From NCBI GenBank assembly GCA_028023455.1, contig JAQFVV010006271.1:2627335-2691334 (forward strand): 64,000 nt of DNA, read 5' to 3'. The translations under genes were made by a program, and so were the position numbers. Source of the stretch: Epiperipatus broadwayi (Eukaryota; Onychophora; Udeonychophora; Euonychophora; Peripatidae). Every line of letters starts with the position of its first letter. The first letter of the stretch is position 1. The notes under the pieces were generated by a model, which was not told the origin of the DNA, made no database searches, and was given only the letters and a program-made list of their open reading frames with translations. Positions 1 to 49,252 of this stretch are shown here, one piece after another.

Positions 1-600
1 GTATTGTATGTATATTAAAACACTATAATATAAATACAACATTTTATACTCATCAAAATTTCAAAAATATATTAACCAAGCCTAAGGATTCAATCCCTCT
101 TGAATCTTATCATGTTTATGAAGTCTCATATGATAATTGTAAAGCTTTTTATATAGGTATAGGAAACCATCACATCAGTGTTAGGAGAGATGAACATGAT
201 AATGGAGTTAAACACCACTTATCATCTTCAGCACTCTCACTCCACACTATAGATTCAGGTCATAAAATTGATTTTTCTAGTGCCAGGATCAATTCCAGAT
301 GTGTTAATCTCTACCAGTATAAAATCAGAGAAGCCATTAAAATACTTAAAAGACCAGATTATATCAATAAGCAAGATGATATATGCAAATTTCCACCTAT
401 TTGGAAAGATTTTTTTAATTTAACATTTTTACTATTGGTGGAACTTTAATGTTTTTTTTTCAAATCAGTGATTGTAGTGCCTCTACAACCGTCTTTCTAC
501 CTTTTATCATCCAATAGATGCCTTCTATGATCAAGTTGAAACGTCTTGGTATATTAATATTTAAATTTTTTTAACACGGATGAAGCCACAAAATATGTCT
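1..600 (+). mobile_element. Penelope-like element, 3' end (copy 1)
   Basis: This is the 3' end of a Penelope-like retroelement, cut by the left window edge. It holds the end of the endonuclease reading frame (3-449) followed by a non-coding tail. Stretches of the tail such as gattgtagtgcctctacaac recur almost unchanged near 58550, in the second copy of the same family at 58085-58690. The matching tail shows that the repeat unit continues to about 600. The reverse transcriptase that should precede the endonuclease lies outside the window. Confidence 0.8.
3..449 (+). CDS. GIY-YIG endonuclease domain of a Penelope-like element, 5' partial
   Basis: One frame is open from the window edge to TAA at 447-449, about 148 codons, with no internal stop. 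It has no usable start because it is the C-terminal part of a larger polyprotein. The sequence contains the layout seen at the junction of the reverse transcriptase and GIY-YIG nuclease in Penelope-like elements: a TKPKDSIPLES linker, then VYEVSYDNCKAFYIG carrying the Y...YIG motif, then HISVRRDEH, which supplies the conserved arginine and the R..EH stretch. In the family this nuclease nicks target DNA for target-primed reverse transcription. The frame is much better preserved than the other copies in this window, so this may be a relatively young insertion. Whether the full element is intact cannot be judged here. Confidence 0.8.
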   Translation: MVCILKHYNINTTFYTHQNFKNILTKPKDSIPLESYHVYEVSYDNCKAFYIGIGNHHISVRRDEHDNGVKHHLSSSALSLHTIDSGHKIDFSSARINSRCVNLYQYKIREAIKILKRPDYINKQDDICKFPPIWKDFFNLTFLLLVEL

Positions 601-629
601 TGTATATATGCAACCTGTGAAGATCTTCC

Positions 630-635
<6 letters not shown>

Positions 636-690
<55 letters not shown>
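636..690. repeat. (AT)n-(GT)n compound microsatellite
   Basis: About 30 bases of AT dinucleotides run directly into about 24 bases of GT dinucleotides. The short open frame across it (608-808) translates the microsatellite and is not a gene. Confidence 0.95.
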
Positions 691-3600
691 TAGCCTCATG
701 AACCTTTCAATATTGTTCAATGATAAAAAAGAAATTCAATCTATTACTAGTCCCAGCAAATTGACAAATCCATTGATTAGTGTATTCTCTTTCACTACTC
801 CTTTATGACGATGGTAAATGAGGTCTCAAAAATGAAATGTATATATATATATATTTCATGAAAATTGTTTTTTAAACGACCTTTTTTAATTAACCAGTGG
901 ATTAATCAGAATCTTGTTTAGAAATTCTATGGTAATAGCACTACTAATAATAGATTTTTTAAGTACCATTTATTCCTCTTCACGATAATAGCCTGAATTA
1001 AAAAGAAAAACTAAGGTTTTGAATTCAAGGTTTGCTAGAGACATATTTTTTTTCTGCCTTTACAATTCTAATTAGAATTGATGAAATTAAAAACCAAAAA
1101 CTGGGATGAAAATATGATGAAAAGGTTTGATCTTAGAAACATATGGTCATGCTTTTAAGAAAATGTTATTATAATAAGCTATGCTAGAAATTATTTTTAC
1201 ATAGTCAATATATTTTAATGGTTACAGTTATATAAAATATAATATTGCTATCTTTAGTTAAATTATTACATAAGGAAACATTTTCATAGTAATCTTCTTA
1301 AATGTAATTCTCTATATTCCAAAAAAATAGAAACATAATACATAAGAGTAGTTTATGATTGCTTTACTTTAAGTAGCTTAAAATAGTGTTAGATATAAAA
1401 TCACTGAAATAAATTGTTTACTTCATTCTCATTATAAATACTAATCTTAAAACATTGGAATTTTATACATAAGGGATAGAAAAGCAAACAATTTAAGATC
1501 CTACTTCTTACAAAAAGAAAGATGCACCTGTTCTATTTCAATATTCTGTGTTTAGTAACAATACATATATTCGTTTAAGGAACATTTTATAGCCTGTTAC
1601 AAACTCATGTATAACATACATGAGTATAGATAGGTGATAGTGCTAATTTATTCATATTATCATATTAACATTTAAATACTTGTTCAACTACGAGTTTTGG
1701 ACTTGACTACTTATATATCTAAAAACCCCATTTAATTCCTTTCTATTTTCAAGCTAATACTATAAAACATCAAGACACGGAATAATGTTGACTCAAGCAA
1801 TTTGTTTGTAGGTGCACTAAGTTCAAAGTTTTTCAGTGATGAATCCAAGAACTATAGAATGTGTTATACATGAAATGTAAGCAGTAAACTCGTGATAATT
1901 TGTTTACGTGTGTGTATATATATTTATTCCTAACTCAAAGGTAAAACATGTTTTTAATTAATATTAAAGAGAAGATATTAAAATATATAGATACTGATCT
2001 AGTATAAGATCTATATAGATAAACAAGTGAGACTTTGGAATAGTTATAAACTTGATAATACAAAATATTAGAGATAGTTAAAAATATATAGTAATGTTTT
2101 TAATAATAACATCTAATGAAATGTTTCAATGTTTTATTTCACTACTGTAAGTTTGATTATTCTGAAGCAATTATAAGATTTTAATATCTTATTAACATAA
2201 AGAGATCCTTAAAATCTATTATGCAACCTTATAATCAGAAGATATAATGGATAATATATTTATCTATCATGACTATGACTTGAGTTTAGATTTTGTGTTT
2301 AGTTAACAGTTTTTTAAAGCCATAAATTGTATAGGACTTTTTAGAAAGGTAACACACAAACAAATTAATGTTACTTTATAGTGATTAGAAAATGGTGTCT
2401 ATTTAATTTTAACAAGATAGTAAAACTCATAGGTCAATAAGAAGACTGTTAATGGTATGAGAGTACGTATAAAATATATAATTAACTTTTAACTCTGAGA
2501 AGATGAGAGTCTTACTGTTATACGTTCTGATCTTAACTTTACTTTTATATTTTTTTAAAAAATTGAGATATTGTAATAAATTCTAGTTAGAAATTGGTTA
2601 GTAACATTAAATTACCATGACTAATTAGTAAATATTGTTTTTTAACTAGTTAATCAATCTTGAAGCAGTGAACTTAAAGATATTTGCAATTTTTTATTGT
2701 TTGTTTCCAGTTACTCAAAACAAAAATAAAATCGTATTGCAAAATCCTAGAAACGTTATGATGTAACACATGAAGAAAAAATAAATTGTCATCTAGATAG
2801 TAAGGCATCATAGCTTATGAATAAAACTTAATCATAGTCAATGATTGCCATTTTTTGCCAATTAAAGAAGACATTATCTCTGACCTCATGTTATAATATG
2901 TTTTTCTTTTAATCATGTTATTTTCATGTGGTTGCATTTAAGTGATTAGTAAAATGAAATTCCATTTTTATTTTAAATTAAACTAGATATATGTTTAGAA
3001 TTGACTTAACTTTATTTATGGCTAAAATTATAACTCAGAAGTAACGTGAGAGGAAGTGCCAGAGGAAGTGCCGAGAATCAAATTCAAAACTCTTATGCAC
3101 CTTAAATATTTATTTACAATTTGTAAAAATAAATTAGTGTTCACAATCTATAATATTTTTATTGGAATGATTCCCCACAAATTTTTAAAATAATAATATT
3201 AATGATGATGACTACAGTAATAATAACAATACTTAAATACTAAGATCTTATCTAATATTAATTATTATTTTTAATTAATTAACGAAGAGTCTTCTGTTTC
3301 ATTCCATTATCAACCCTTATCATCATAATTAATTTTTATTTTTCGTTATTTTTAATAGATCGCTAATTTACAAAAGTTAAGTTTTATTCAAATCATCAAA
3401 AGAAATTATGATTTTATCCTTCCATTTTTTTTTATTATTTTTTATTCTAAAGATGACTTTTACCCTGTGCTTTAGGATTAACTATTGTCAATATGAGTGT
3501 TATCAAAAGTCATCAGAAGGTGATGCAATGGATTTAAATCCATAACCAGTGTAGTTATCCATTTGACAGCCATATTTAACTTTTTTTTACTCTTAGCTGA

Positions 3601-4500
3601 TATCCTGAAATGAATAAAAACATAAAGGATTTGAATCCTTATCACCCTGACAGCATAATTATAGAGATCTGGCACCATAATAGTAATTATAAGTTTTAGT
3701 AACATCAATTGTATTCTAAATATAAGGATCTTTTTACCTGGCTAGGAATGTTAATATAAATAAAATAGTATTTGATTCTATAAACTAATACAATAGTTAT
3801 AATAAACAGAAAAAGTACTTTTTCTGCTCTAGCACCATCTAGTGTAAGCTTAAATAATTATTAGTAGCAAATGATAGTACATATGAATCCTGATTCACAG
3901 ACCATTTTATAATTTTTAGCTGTATCTCTGAATTATGTTGGTGTCTTTATTGTACTTTTTCAATCTTTTTTAAGAAACCCTGTAAAAACATGCTGATTTT
4001 GAGGGACTCCATAAATCAGAGAAATATCATTCAATGCATTTTATATTTAGGGTTACAAAATAAAGTGTATCAAAACAATTAAAAAAAATATTTTCTTTCT
4101 TACCATGTTGGCTTTTTTACCATATCTTTACATTTACAAACATCTATTTCAAATATAAGTGATATATATAATAAATGTGTAATTTGATATATTGAAAATA
4201 TTTTTTTAATATTATATTTTTAATAATTATCAACATAAAACCTACTCAAATATATATATATATTATGATATAAGGAGACATTCATCTTATTATTTTAAAT
4301 CAAATGTGACAATAAAAATAAAATAAATTTGACATGAAATAAAAATTCCTAGTCACATTTGAAATTCTTTTGTTTTAAATAAACAAAAGGAAGATATAAG
4401 AATAATTTTTTTAAAGTAAGCAATATATTAAATAATAATTTTAATTAATTCACAATCACAAAAATTGTCAAAATATACATTTATTATTAAATTTGCATTT
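691..4500. other. AT-rich intergenic DNA, no gene seen
   Basis: I see no exon-like open frame, RNA gene or recognisable transposon here. Two small structures stand out. A 12-base unit agaggaagtgcc is repeated twice in tandem at 3049-3072. An 11-base inverted repeat, tcaaatgtgac at 4300-4310 and gtcacatttga at 4352-4362, could form a hairpin about 200 bases upstream of the secreted-protein gene. Confidence 0.6.
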
Positions 4501-4540
4501 GAATAATGACTTAAATACTTATTTGGGGAGAAAAAAATCA

Positions 4541-4562
4541 ATATAAATTTTGCTTATACAGG
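4541..4562 (+). promoter_or_regulatory. Candidate TATA box, or splice acceptor of an unseen 5' UTR exon
   Basis: The motif atataaat sits at 4541-4548, about 45 bases before the start codon at 4594, which is a reasonable spacing for a TATA box with a short leader. Immediately after it, ttatacag|gt at 4554-4561 also resembles a 3' splice site. The coding exon may therefore be preceded by a separate untranslated exon. The sequence alone does not decide between the two. Confidence 0.35.
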
Positions 4563-4593
4563 TGTCGTAGTCTGTTTTGAATATTGACTGAAG

Positions 4594-36895
<32,302 letters not shown>

Positions 36896-37055
36896 TTCAC
36901 TGTTTATTGATTTATTATAGAATTAAAACCTCTATATTTCCTATTTGAATGATTTGATCATTTATTTTCGCATCGCAACATTAAAAAATATGCTAATATG
37001 TGCTGTTGTTCATGTATTTTTGTTATTATTACTACTAATAGTAGTAATAGCATTA

Positions 37056-37120
<65 letters not shown>

Positions 37121-37330
37121 TTTTATTTTATTTTTATTTATTTATTCTATGAAATAAAACAAAGTACATCACAATTATTTAAAAACTCCAAACAAGAAAA
37201 ATCTTGTGCGTGGAATTTCCATATACAAATAACAAATTAAATAATAATAATAAATAAAAAAAAAATACAATCAAAAACTCAATATAGAAAAGAACAGTTT
37301 AGAAAATAAATGGAATTAATTAAAACAAAC
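36896..37330 (+). promoter_or_regulatory. Probable 3' UTR with candidate poly-A signals
   Basis: An attaaa variant occurs at about 36923 and a canonical aataaa at 37152-37157. An (AAT)n array lies between them. If the second signal is used, the array is transcribed within the 3' UTR. Which signal is used cannot be told from sequence. Confidence 0.4.
37057..37120. repeat. (AAT)n microsatellite, about 21 units
   Basis: An uninterrupted AAT run 160 bases after the stop codon of the secreted-protein gene. The poly-isoleucine and poly-asparagine frames here are the repeat translated. Confidence 0.98.
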
Positions 37331-42800
<5,470 letters not shown>

Positions 42801-42829
42801 TAATGATGACTATTATTTTTTAAAATGAT

Positions 42830-43000
42830 TTAACATGTTGCGTTTGGATAATGCCTTGAAGACTGCCAGAATCTGTATAGGCAATAACTTCACTCCACAT
42901 ATTTTTAAAAGGCATAGTCTTAATTGCATGAGAAGGACCCTTCTTTGTGCCCTTTTTAAATAAAGCATCGAAAGTGTATTTGAGTTATGACAATAATTTT
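42830..43000 (-). pseudogene. Unidentified protein-like fragment, - strand
   Basis: One - strand frame (not the frame that starts at 43025) stays open for about 57 codons and has a protein-like composition, including DALFKKGTKKGPSHAIKTM and NMWSEVIAYTDSGSLQG. I do not recognise the family. It could be a piece of a transposon or an exon of an unknown gene, but there are no clear splice sites and upstream codons include a stop. Confidence 0.3.
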
Positions 43001-43029
43001 TTATGATCATCTTTTGAAAAAGCAATAAT

Positions 43030-43890
43030 AAATTACATATCCAAAGAAAAGTAATAAATTAATTTCTCTCTGAAAAAGAAATTGATTAATTACTTCATGC
43101 TCCATCTGATGGACTAATTAAGTATTATCAGATTCAGTAATGAGTTAACATGTTAATCAAAGCATTTATTACCAGATATGTTTTTTATCTGTTGGTAAAC
43201 CACCTATGAAAGTAGCAAAAATATTTATCATAAAGATATTTTTATCCATTCCTTTAAGATTTATCTTTTCCATTCCATTTATATGCTGGTATCAATTGGT
43301 AATCTTTTATTTCTTTATTCTTTCTTTGAATTTTACCATAATTTTTAGAATAGGTAAATAAACTCAATATATATTAATATTATCTTCAATCTAGAAGAAA
43401 AATGTTAAAAACAATCCACATTTTTATAATCAAAAATATATGATTCTAATTAAATACCTATCTACTATTTTGAGTAGTATATAATGTATGCTTTCTCTTC
43501 AGAACATTGATTTAGAATTAAAACATTTAGATAAGATCATAAAAAATTAGTCTAAACACACAGCAAAAATAATCATATAATTTTATTTTGACAGTCATTG
43601 TAATATACATTTGAATTTAAATCACTATTTGATTTTTCTTGGATATATTACTATTATTTGTTTAATTAATATTCTTAATATTTATTAAAATATCTCATGC
43701 TTTGCTGTTTACACACACATATATATTAAATTTTGTTGATGATGGGGATTTTAGCATGGTTGCTACAATTTACTGCTTGCTAAAAAAATGGATAAATGAA
43801 AATTTAAATATTATTTTTCGCTGATTATAATTAATTATTGTTAATGCGGACACATATAATATATTTTTATTTTAAAAGACTAGTCAAATG
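43030..43890. other. Intergenic DNA, nothing recognised
   Basis: AT-rich sequence with no coding or structural signal worth naming. Confidence 0.45.
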
Positions 43891-43892
43891 TT

Positions 43893-43987
43893 GTTAGCCA
43901 GGAGGTCAGCGCAGCCATCTTGTAAGCAAGCAGTTGGTTGCAGACGGCCTCCCAGCCGATGTTATGACATATGGAGAAAAAAAAAAG
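43893..43987 (+). mobile_element. SINE with tRNA-like head and poly-A tail
   Basis: The head contains an anticodon-arm-like hairpin cttgtaagcaag (anticodon TGT if read as tRNA) and a worn B-box region ggttgcagac. It ends ctcccagccgatgttatgac, then atatggag and about ten A. The stretch tgacatatg before the A-run, and the c(t)tcccag-c-atg before that, correspond to the same positions of the SINE at 10415-10510 on the opposite strand. The locally high GC content also marks it as an insert. Confidence 0.65.
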
Positions 43988-44630
43988 ACTACATTTCAAG
44001 ATATCCCTGTTAAAATGGCAAACAGAACTTATTATAGGTTGGATTCACATTTTATGTGAAAAGAATATGTACTACTTTTACAACAAAAATCTAAAATCGT
44101 TAAATTTTGTATTTATTAAAAATATTTGGCCACAAAAAATATAGTTTAGTCCTATAAATGATTTTTACTCCTAAATTAACTTAAGTTGTACTTTTGTGAT
44201 GAAGCACAGCTTCATATCATTTAAGATGTTAAAGACTGCATAATTCTTTTTAAGAATTATTTTAAACAAGAAATTGAATTATCATATTAACTATTTATGT
44301 ATTTTCTTAGTAATTTTATCTGTTGAACAATTATTTATTGTATATATTTTGTGTAATTAATTTTAAATATTTAATTTTACTGAAAAATTTCTAAAAATGG
44401 AAAGAAAAACCAAAAACCTAAATATGGTTTGATGGATAACCTTCATATACCAAAACTCTTCAGATATAAACCATTTCTGATATAATTAAATATTTTATTA
44501 CAAGTGTTTTTTAGTAGAATGACAGATTATGAACTTAAAGGTCTGTTTCAGTTCTGTCATTTCTAGTGTTCAGAATTATGAATATCCTAGCAATATGTCT
44601 TTCGACTGTTTATTTATGTGAAAAAGATTA
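43988..44630. other. Intergenic DNA, nothing recognised
   Basis: AT-rich sequence between the SINE and the CTCF-like site; no gene is seen. Confidence 0.45.
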
Positions 44631-44632
44631 AT

Positions 44633-44680
44633 CCACTAGAGGGAGCCTGGGGACTCCAGTTCACGCTGTTACAGGCTCCC
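44633..44680. promoter_or_regulatory. CTCF-like motif overlapping a GC-rich hairpin
   Basis: CCACTAGAGGGAGCC at 44633-44647 matches the animal CTCF core CCASYAGRKGGCRS at all but one position. It overlaps an inverted repeat, gggagcctg (44641-44649) and caggctccc (44672-44680), able to form a 9-bp stem. This GC-rich island is isolated in AT-rich DNA. It could be a binding site or the remains of an old SINE. Confidence 0.4.
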
Positions 44681-45590
44681 AGTTTTATTCACCAAAGTTA
44701 TAATCTAGTTTTGAATTCATAGAAGAAAAGTTTACTAAGATGTAAGTGAATACTTGTTTTATTGCCTTTTCATCTTTACAAGAAATTTTAAATAAATTTT
44801 CATTTAAGAATAATTAAAATTACATATTGTTTCCGTTTTATGCAAACAGCTGTCATTGGAAGTAGGCAAACGCTAGGTTAAGTAATTATTGGAATCATTA
44901 GAATAACACAAATCTTTGAAAAATAGTTTTAAATGAAACTAAATGGTTCTAAAAAGAATAGAGACACTAGAAATCCTAATTTTATTGATAAATAAAAAGA
45001 GAAAACATTTGGATATTAAATCTCATTGAAAATGCTGAAAATAAAAATGTTAACAAAAAGAGTTTTAAGAACTTTATCTTTGCATGAGATATTAATAATG
45101 TTAAACAAGTTTCTATAGCTGAAAACCAGTCAGGGAGGACAGAAAACAACCTAAGGAACATTATAGATACAAAAATTAATCATAAAATTAAGAAAGAAAG
45201 AAATCCTAGTGTTAAATTGTTCATAGGAATAAAGTTATGATATCGTTGTATTGGACAGGTCGAATAAATTATTTTGTATTTTAATTCGATCTCAATTTTA
45301 GAATTGAACATTATAGATTATGACTTAAGCTATTTTCTGCACAAAAATCAAGTTTCACCAATGATCACAACATAAGTTATTAGCCCATTTCCGGTGTGAT
45401 TGGGGCATCACAAAAAATAAAAATAAAAATCTTCAAATCAACACAGAATTACAACGAAATGATTCCTCAGCAAAAAAAACAAACAAACGATGATTTAAAG
45501 GCAAGATTAGTATAAATGATGTTTTAGGCATAAGCAGAGACAATGAAGCTACAAATGATTCATCCTCTTTTAGTTATTTCAAACTTTAAC
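44681..45590. other. Intergenic DNA, nothing recognised
   Basis: AT-rich, A-rich on the + strand around 44900-45250. No legible domain or splice-bounded frame. Confidence 0.4.
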
Positions 45591-46260
45591 AATAAACTTT
45601 CAGATTATACAACCGAATCCTTGATTCCTAATCAAGACCTAGAATTCAATCCAAAGAAGCAGAATCCAATTAGTATCAACAAATAATAACCATAGTGAAC
45701 CATGAGGGACTTTATAGTTGGGTAAATTGAACAGGTATTGTGAACATTTGCAGACACAGGAGGTTGATAAAGATTACAAACAGACTTTCAGCTCCATTGA
45801 CTTCAGTGTGCTAGGTGATATGGACAAATGGTGTGTAATCATGGTGTGCAAGTAAATCTGGCTTGATTCCAGACTACACTAAATCCAACTGTTGCATTGG
45901 TGGGCACAGGTCTGCACTCCTCATTTCTTTCACAGGGATTGATGATGGCGGTCATAGGGAGTCTGGTTTGTGGGTGCCAGCTGTTGATTATTACCGCTTC
46001 CGGAAAACCTGCCGGGAGGGTACAGGGTCAAAGTTTTCAGTGCCTTTACTGCTCTGATGGGCTGCTGTGCTCTGTTGATGGATTGTTTTTGGGCATTGCA
46101 GATCTGTGCACGCCAATATATAGATACATATTGAGTAAGGATATACAACCCTTTTGTGGATATGCTTTTTTATCGAGCATATGTACTTTGTTTTTACCTT
46201 GTAACATTGAACCCTGTAATATCATGTAGCTGGTGATCAGTCACCTGTGTTTTTTTTTAC
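45590..46260. repeat. Unclassified GC-richer repeat segment
   Basis: A block of near-balanced GC (about 45850-46130) rises out of AT-rich DNA and ends with a T9 run and then an A9 run. It contains overlapping open frames on both strands (45863-46057, 45897-46229, 45930-46148), none with a known motif. An LTR fragment or an untranslated retroelement region is plausible. Confidence 0.4.
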
Positions 46261-47850
46261 CTTAATAAAAAAAAAGATTAATACTGTTGTTAATGTAGAA
46301 AAAATATGTGACTCATTTAAATTATTATTTTTACGTTTGAACTTTTATTTAAGTATATCATATTTTTTTAAATTCCATGCCAAAATTATTTTTATTTGGA
46401 GTTTATTGTAATCAGTAAATTATTAAAATTATTGTTTTCTTGTTTTAGTATTTTGCTTTGTAGCCTTAATTTGTCCTAATAATCTATTTTATTATATATA
46501 AATTAAATTTTAAACTTTTGAAGCATACCTAAAATGAGAGGTATTATTTAGCTTTGAATATAAAGTAGAATACCGTTAATCCATATATTTATTCAAAAAC
46601 TTTTGTTATCTAAACAAAATTTCAAAAATGATTTATAAATTTTTACAATAAATAAATTTGTATCCACACTTACAAACAGAATTATTAAAACATTATGTGA
46701 TTAAGTTATTATAAATTAATAAGTATAATTGCAAAAAAAACTGCTTATTTTCTTCTAACTTAACTGAGTTTGAATTACAATAAAGGGGAAGAGGCAAAAT
46801 ATTTATTTTTTAAAATATAAAAATTCCCAAATCTAAAACGTCTTGGAATGAGGTATTTCAAATAAATAGTTCTTTTTTATCTATAGTAATAAAGATAAAA
46901 AAAAATAACTCATTAAATCATCTTCTCAGATCATGTGACATTTATTACTTAAATAACATGCTAATCACAAACATTCAGTTTTTTGAATTAATAGTAAAAA
47001 GTCTCAGATTGGTCATTTCAATGTAATTATTGTGTTTAACCCTAAGTTTTGGTTATTAAATGGCATATTATTTTCTGCTGTAATTGACTATACAATACAT
47101 TATTACAGTGGAGAATTAAGAAATCCAATTAGGTTTGTAATTTTTGTTGTTGTTTTGAAAAAAAATTACTTGACACATAAGTTCAGAAAACACTTGCTTT
47201 AAATAGATTTGTTATTATATCTGTTAATAATTATTTATTATTATTATTTTTTTGAACTGTTTTTTTTATTTAAAATTATTTAAATCTAACAAAACTTTAT
47301 ACATAGACCGCAAAAGAGTAAACGGAAGAATAAAACAAAAAAAGTAATCAAACGTTTTATTAATAGGTGGGGGATGTTCATAAAAAATCAAACAATAGAG
47401 TCTCTCAGCAATCACTGTCCGCAATCATTTAGGGCAAAATCGTATATTAAATTACTTATTATTTAAGAAGTGTATAAAAAATTCAAATGGCAGTTACAAC
47501 CATGACTCTCATGCCATAGGATCCAGAATCTGACACATTACCATCACTTTAATACCTTATTGAGCAAAAATTAATGGATGTTTTATTACTCATCTTAAAA
47601 AGTTTGAGACTAGAAATGAAGCTGGTGTTATAATCCATGTATTTTAAGATCCACGGGGGTATTATTGTTCTTAAACATTCAAATCCGAGTAATCATGACG
47701 ATTATAAATGCCATGTTATAGTGGCATTGGCTCAAAAGTGAATCATTCAATGATAATTAGCCGTTTCATAGGAATTAAATGTAGATAATTATTGAAAATT
47801 GTATAAGATGAGAGAGATTTTTTAAAATAAAAACACTACAATCTTGAAAT
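46261..47850. other. Intergenic DNA, nothing recognised
   Basis: AT-rich sequence. A slightly GC-richer patch at 47380-47530 has no identifiable content. Confidence 0.4.
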
Positions 47851-47859
47851 ATATTTTGT

Positions 47860-48560
47860 CTGACAGTCAATGTATAATCTAATTCTGCAAAACCTTCGTT
47901 TGGGTGCTTGGATGTCTATTTCACTTTAAATTTTTTCACTGGGGAAAAAAATCATAATAATTGATTTTTCTTCTTCAAATTTTATAAGGTTATCTTCTTT
48001 TTCATTTTTATCAGCCTAACCAAATTTTCCCATAACGCTTTCATCTTTTGACCATTTATCATTTCTAGCATTAAAATTTCCAATGATAATTTAAACATTT
48101 TATTTGATGTAATAAAATGCATTTTGTACTTCCATACAAAAATCTCTTTCTTCTTCATCATGATGAAAAATTGTTAAGACATAAACGTGAATTATCTGCA
48201 TTTGGAATCTTTCATTAAGTTGAATAAATAATTTTGTTACTGTGTCTATATATATATATATAATTAATTCCAGGATGTTGTTGTTCTAATTTTTAGTCAT
48301 AATGGGTTCCACTTCACTTGGTACTTCCAATATTTGTGCTTTGTATTAAAATGCATGTTCAGTTTATAAATCAATTATCTCCTTACTTTTTTTTTAATTT
48401 TAAAAAGTTCAACAATACTTCTTTTAATATTAAACAGTTCTTCCAATTCATATACTTTTCCTTGATTAAAAATTATCAGTAATCGTACGTAGCTAAATGA
48501 AAGGTAATCATCAAATGGCGGCCTGGATCGCAATTAGAAGATTCTTAGCAATCTGTTCAT
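47860..48560 (-). pseudogene. LINE (non-LTR retrotransposon) endonuclease remnant
   Basis: Reading the - strand downward in coordinate through several frames gives, in order: NQGKVYELEELFNIKR (about 48470-48420), QVKWNPL (about 48310), the HDEEER-like segment (about 48160), then IIIGNFNARNDKWSKDESVM (about 48085-48025) and KNEKEDNLIKFEEE (about 47995). This follows the order of an apurinic-type endonuclease: the IIxGDFNA block with D changed to N here, and the ENG.NL..F segment after it. The reverse transcriptase that should follow at lower coordinates is absent. Many stops show it is dead. Confidence 0.7.
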
Positions 48561-49124
48561 TTTATCCTGAACTTCTGATTTGGTTATCAAATTTACAAGC
48601 TCCTGGAATTTAGTTTAGTCCATTATGGATACAAATATCGATTTACTTATCCATTCATTCTACCTTCAAGAAAATCCAGTTGAGGTTTCGGTTAAGAAAT
48701 ATTAGGCAATTCAGAAAAAAATATTATGATGTTATTTCTCTTAAATGTACAGAGTAAAACCTAAAGCCTTCCTACTCTGGCCAATGGCAGCTCATTCCCT
48801 TTCTTTCACCATATGAATAATTATGTTACAATAAAGCTACAGCAATAAGATATAAGATCTTAGGTAATGGTCATTATTTTTTTTTTCAGTTGGGCTCCTT
48901 TAAGATCTCAAATAGAAATTAAATTATTATCTTTTAGTTAACAGTAAACTCTTTTAACCAGCCATATATATTGTAACCGTTGATAGTTGAGGAAGAAAGA
49001 ACAACAACTCTTTTTGCCCCAGTCTTGATGTCAAAATTATTCTTAATATTTGAACATTATTATTACTTTCATAATAATAAGACTGTAATTATAAATTTAT
49101 TTAACGCACATTGATTATGTAAGT
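48561..49124. other. Intergenic DNA, nothing recognised
   Basis: The first part may be the worn N-terminal side of the LINE. No other signal is seen. Confidence 0.35.
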
Positions 49125-49252
49125 AATATTTAATAAGGCCATAAACCTAAAGCATGTGCGGTTGAAAATGCGAAGATAGGTACCTCTACAGGTCCACAAG
49201 CTTACACATTTTCAACCACACATGCTTTAGGTTTATTGCCTTAGTAAATATT
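49125..49252. repeat. Foldback inverted repeat, about 46-base arms
   Basis: The left arm 49125-49171 (aatatttaataaggccataa ... gttgaaaatg) is the reverse complement of the right arm 49207-49252 (cattttcaacca ... ttagtaaatatt) with a few mismatches. The loop is about 35 bases. The sequence aaacctaaagcatgtg is perfectly mirrored apart from one base. Confidence 0.9.

Noticed and set aside
3600-3680. tRNA-like T-arm (aaggattcaaatcctt on the - strand)
   Set aside because: It is a simple short palindrome and no cloverleaf can be built around it.
45610-45665. Possible tRNA-Arg(CCT) anticodon arm (cttgattcctaatcaag)
   Set aside because: The 5-bp stem and 7-base loop are perfect, but no D-arm, T-arm or acceptor stem fits around it.
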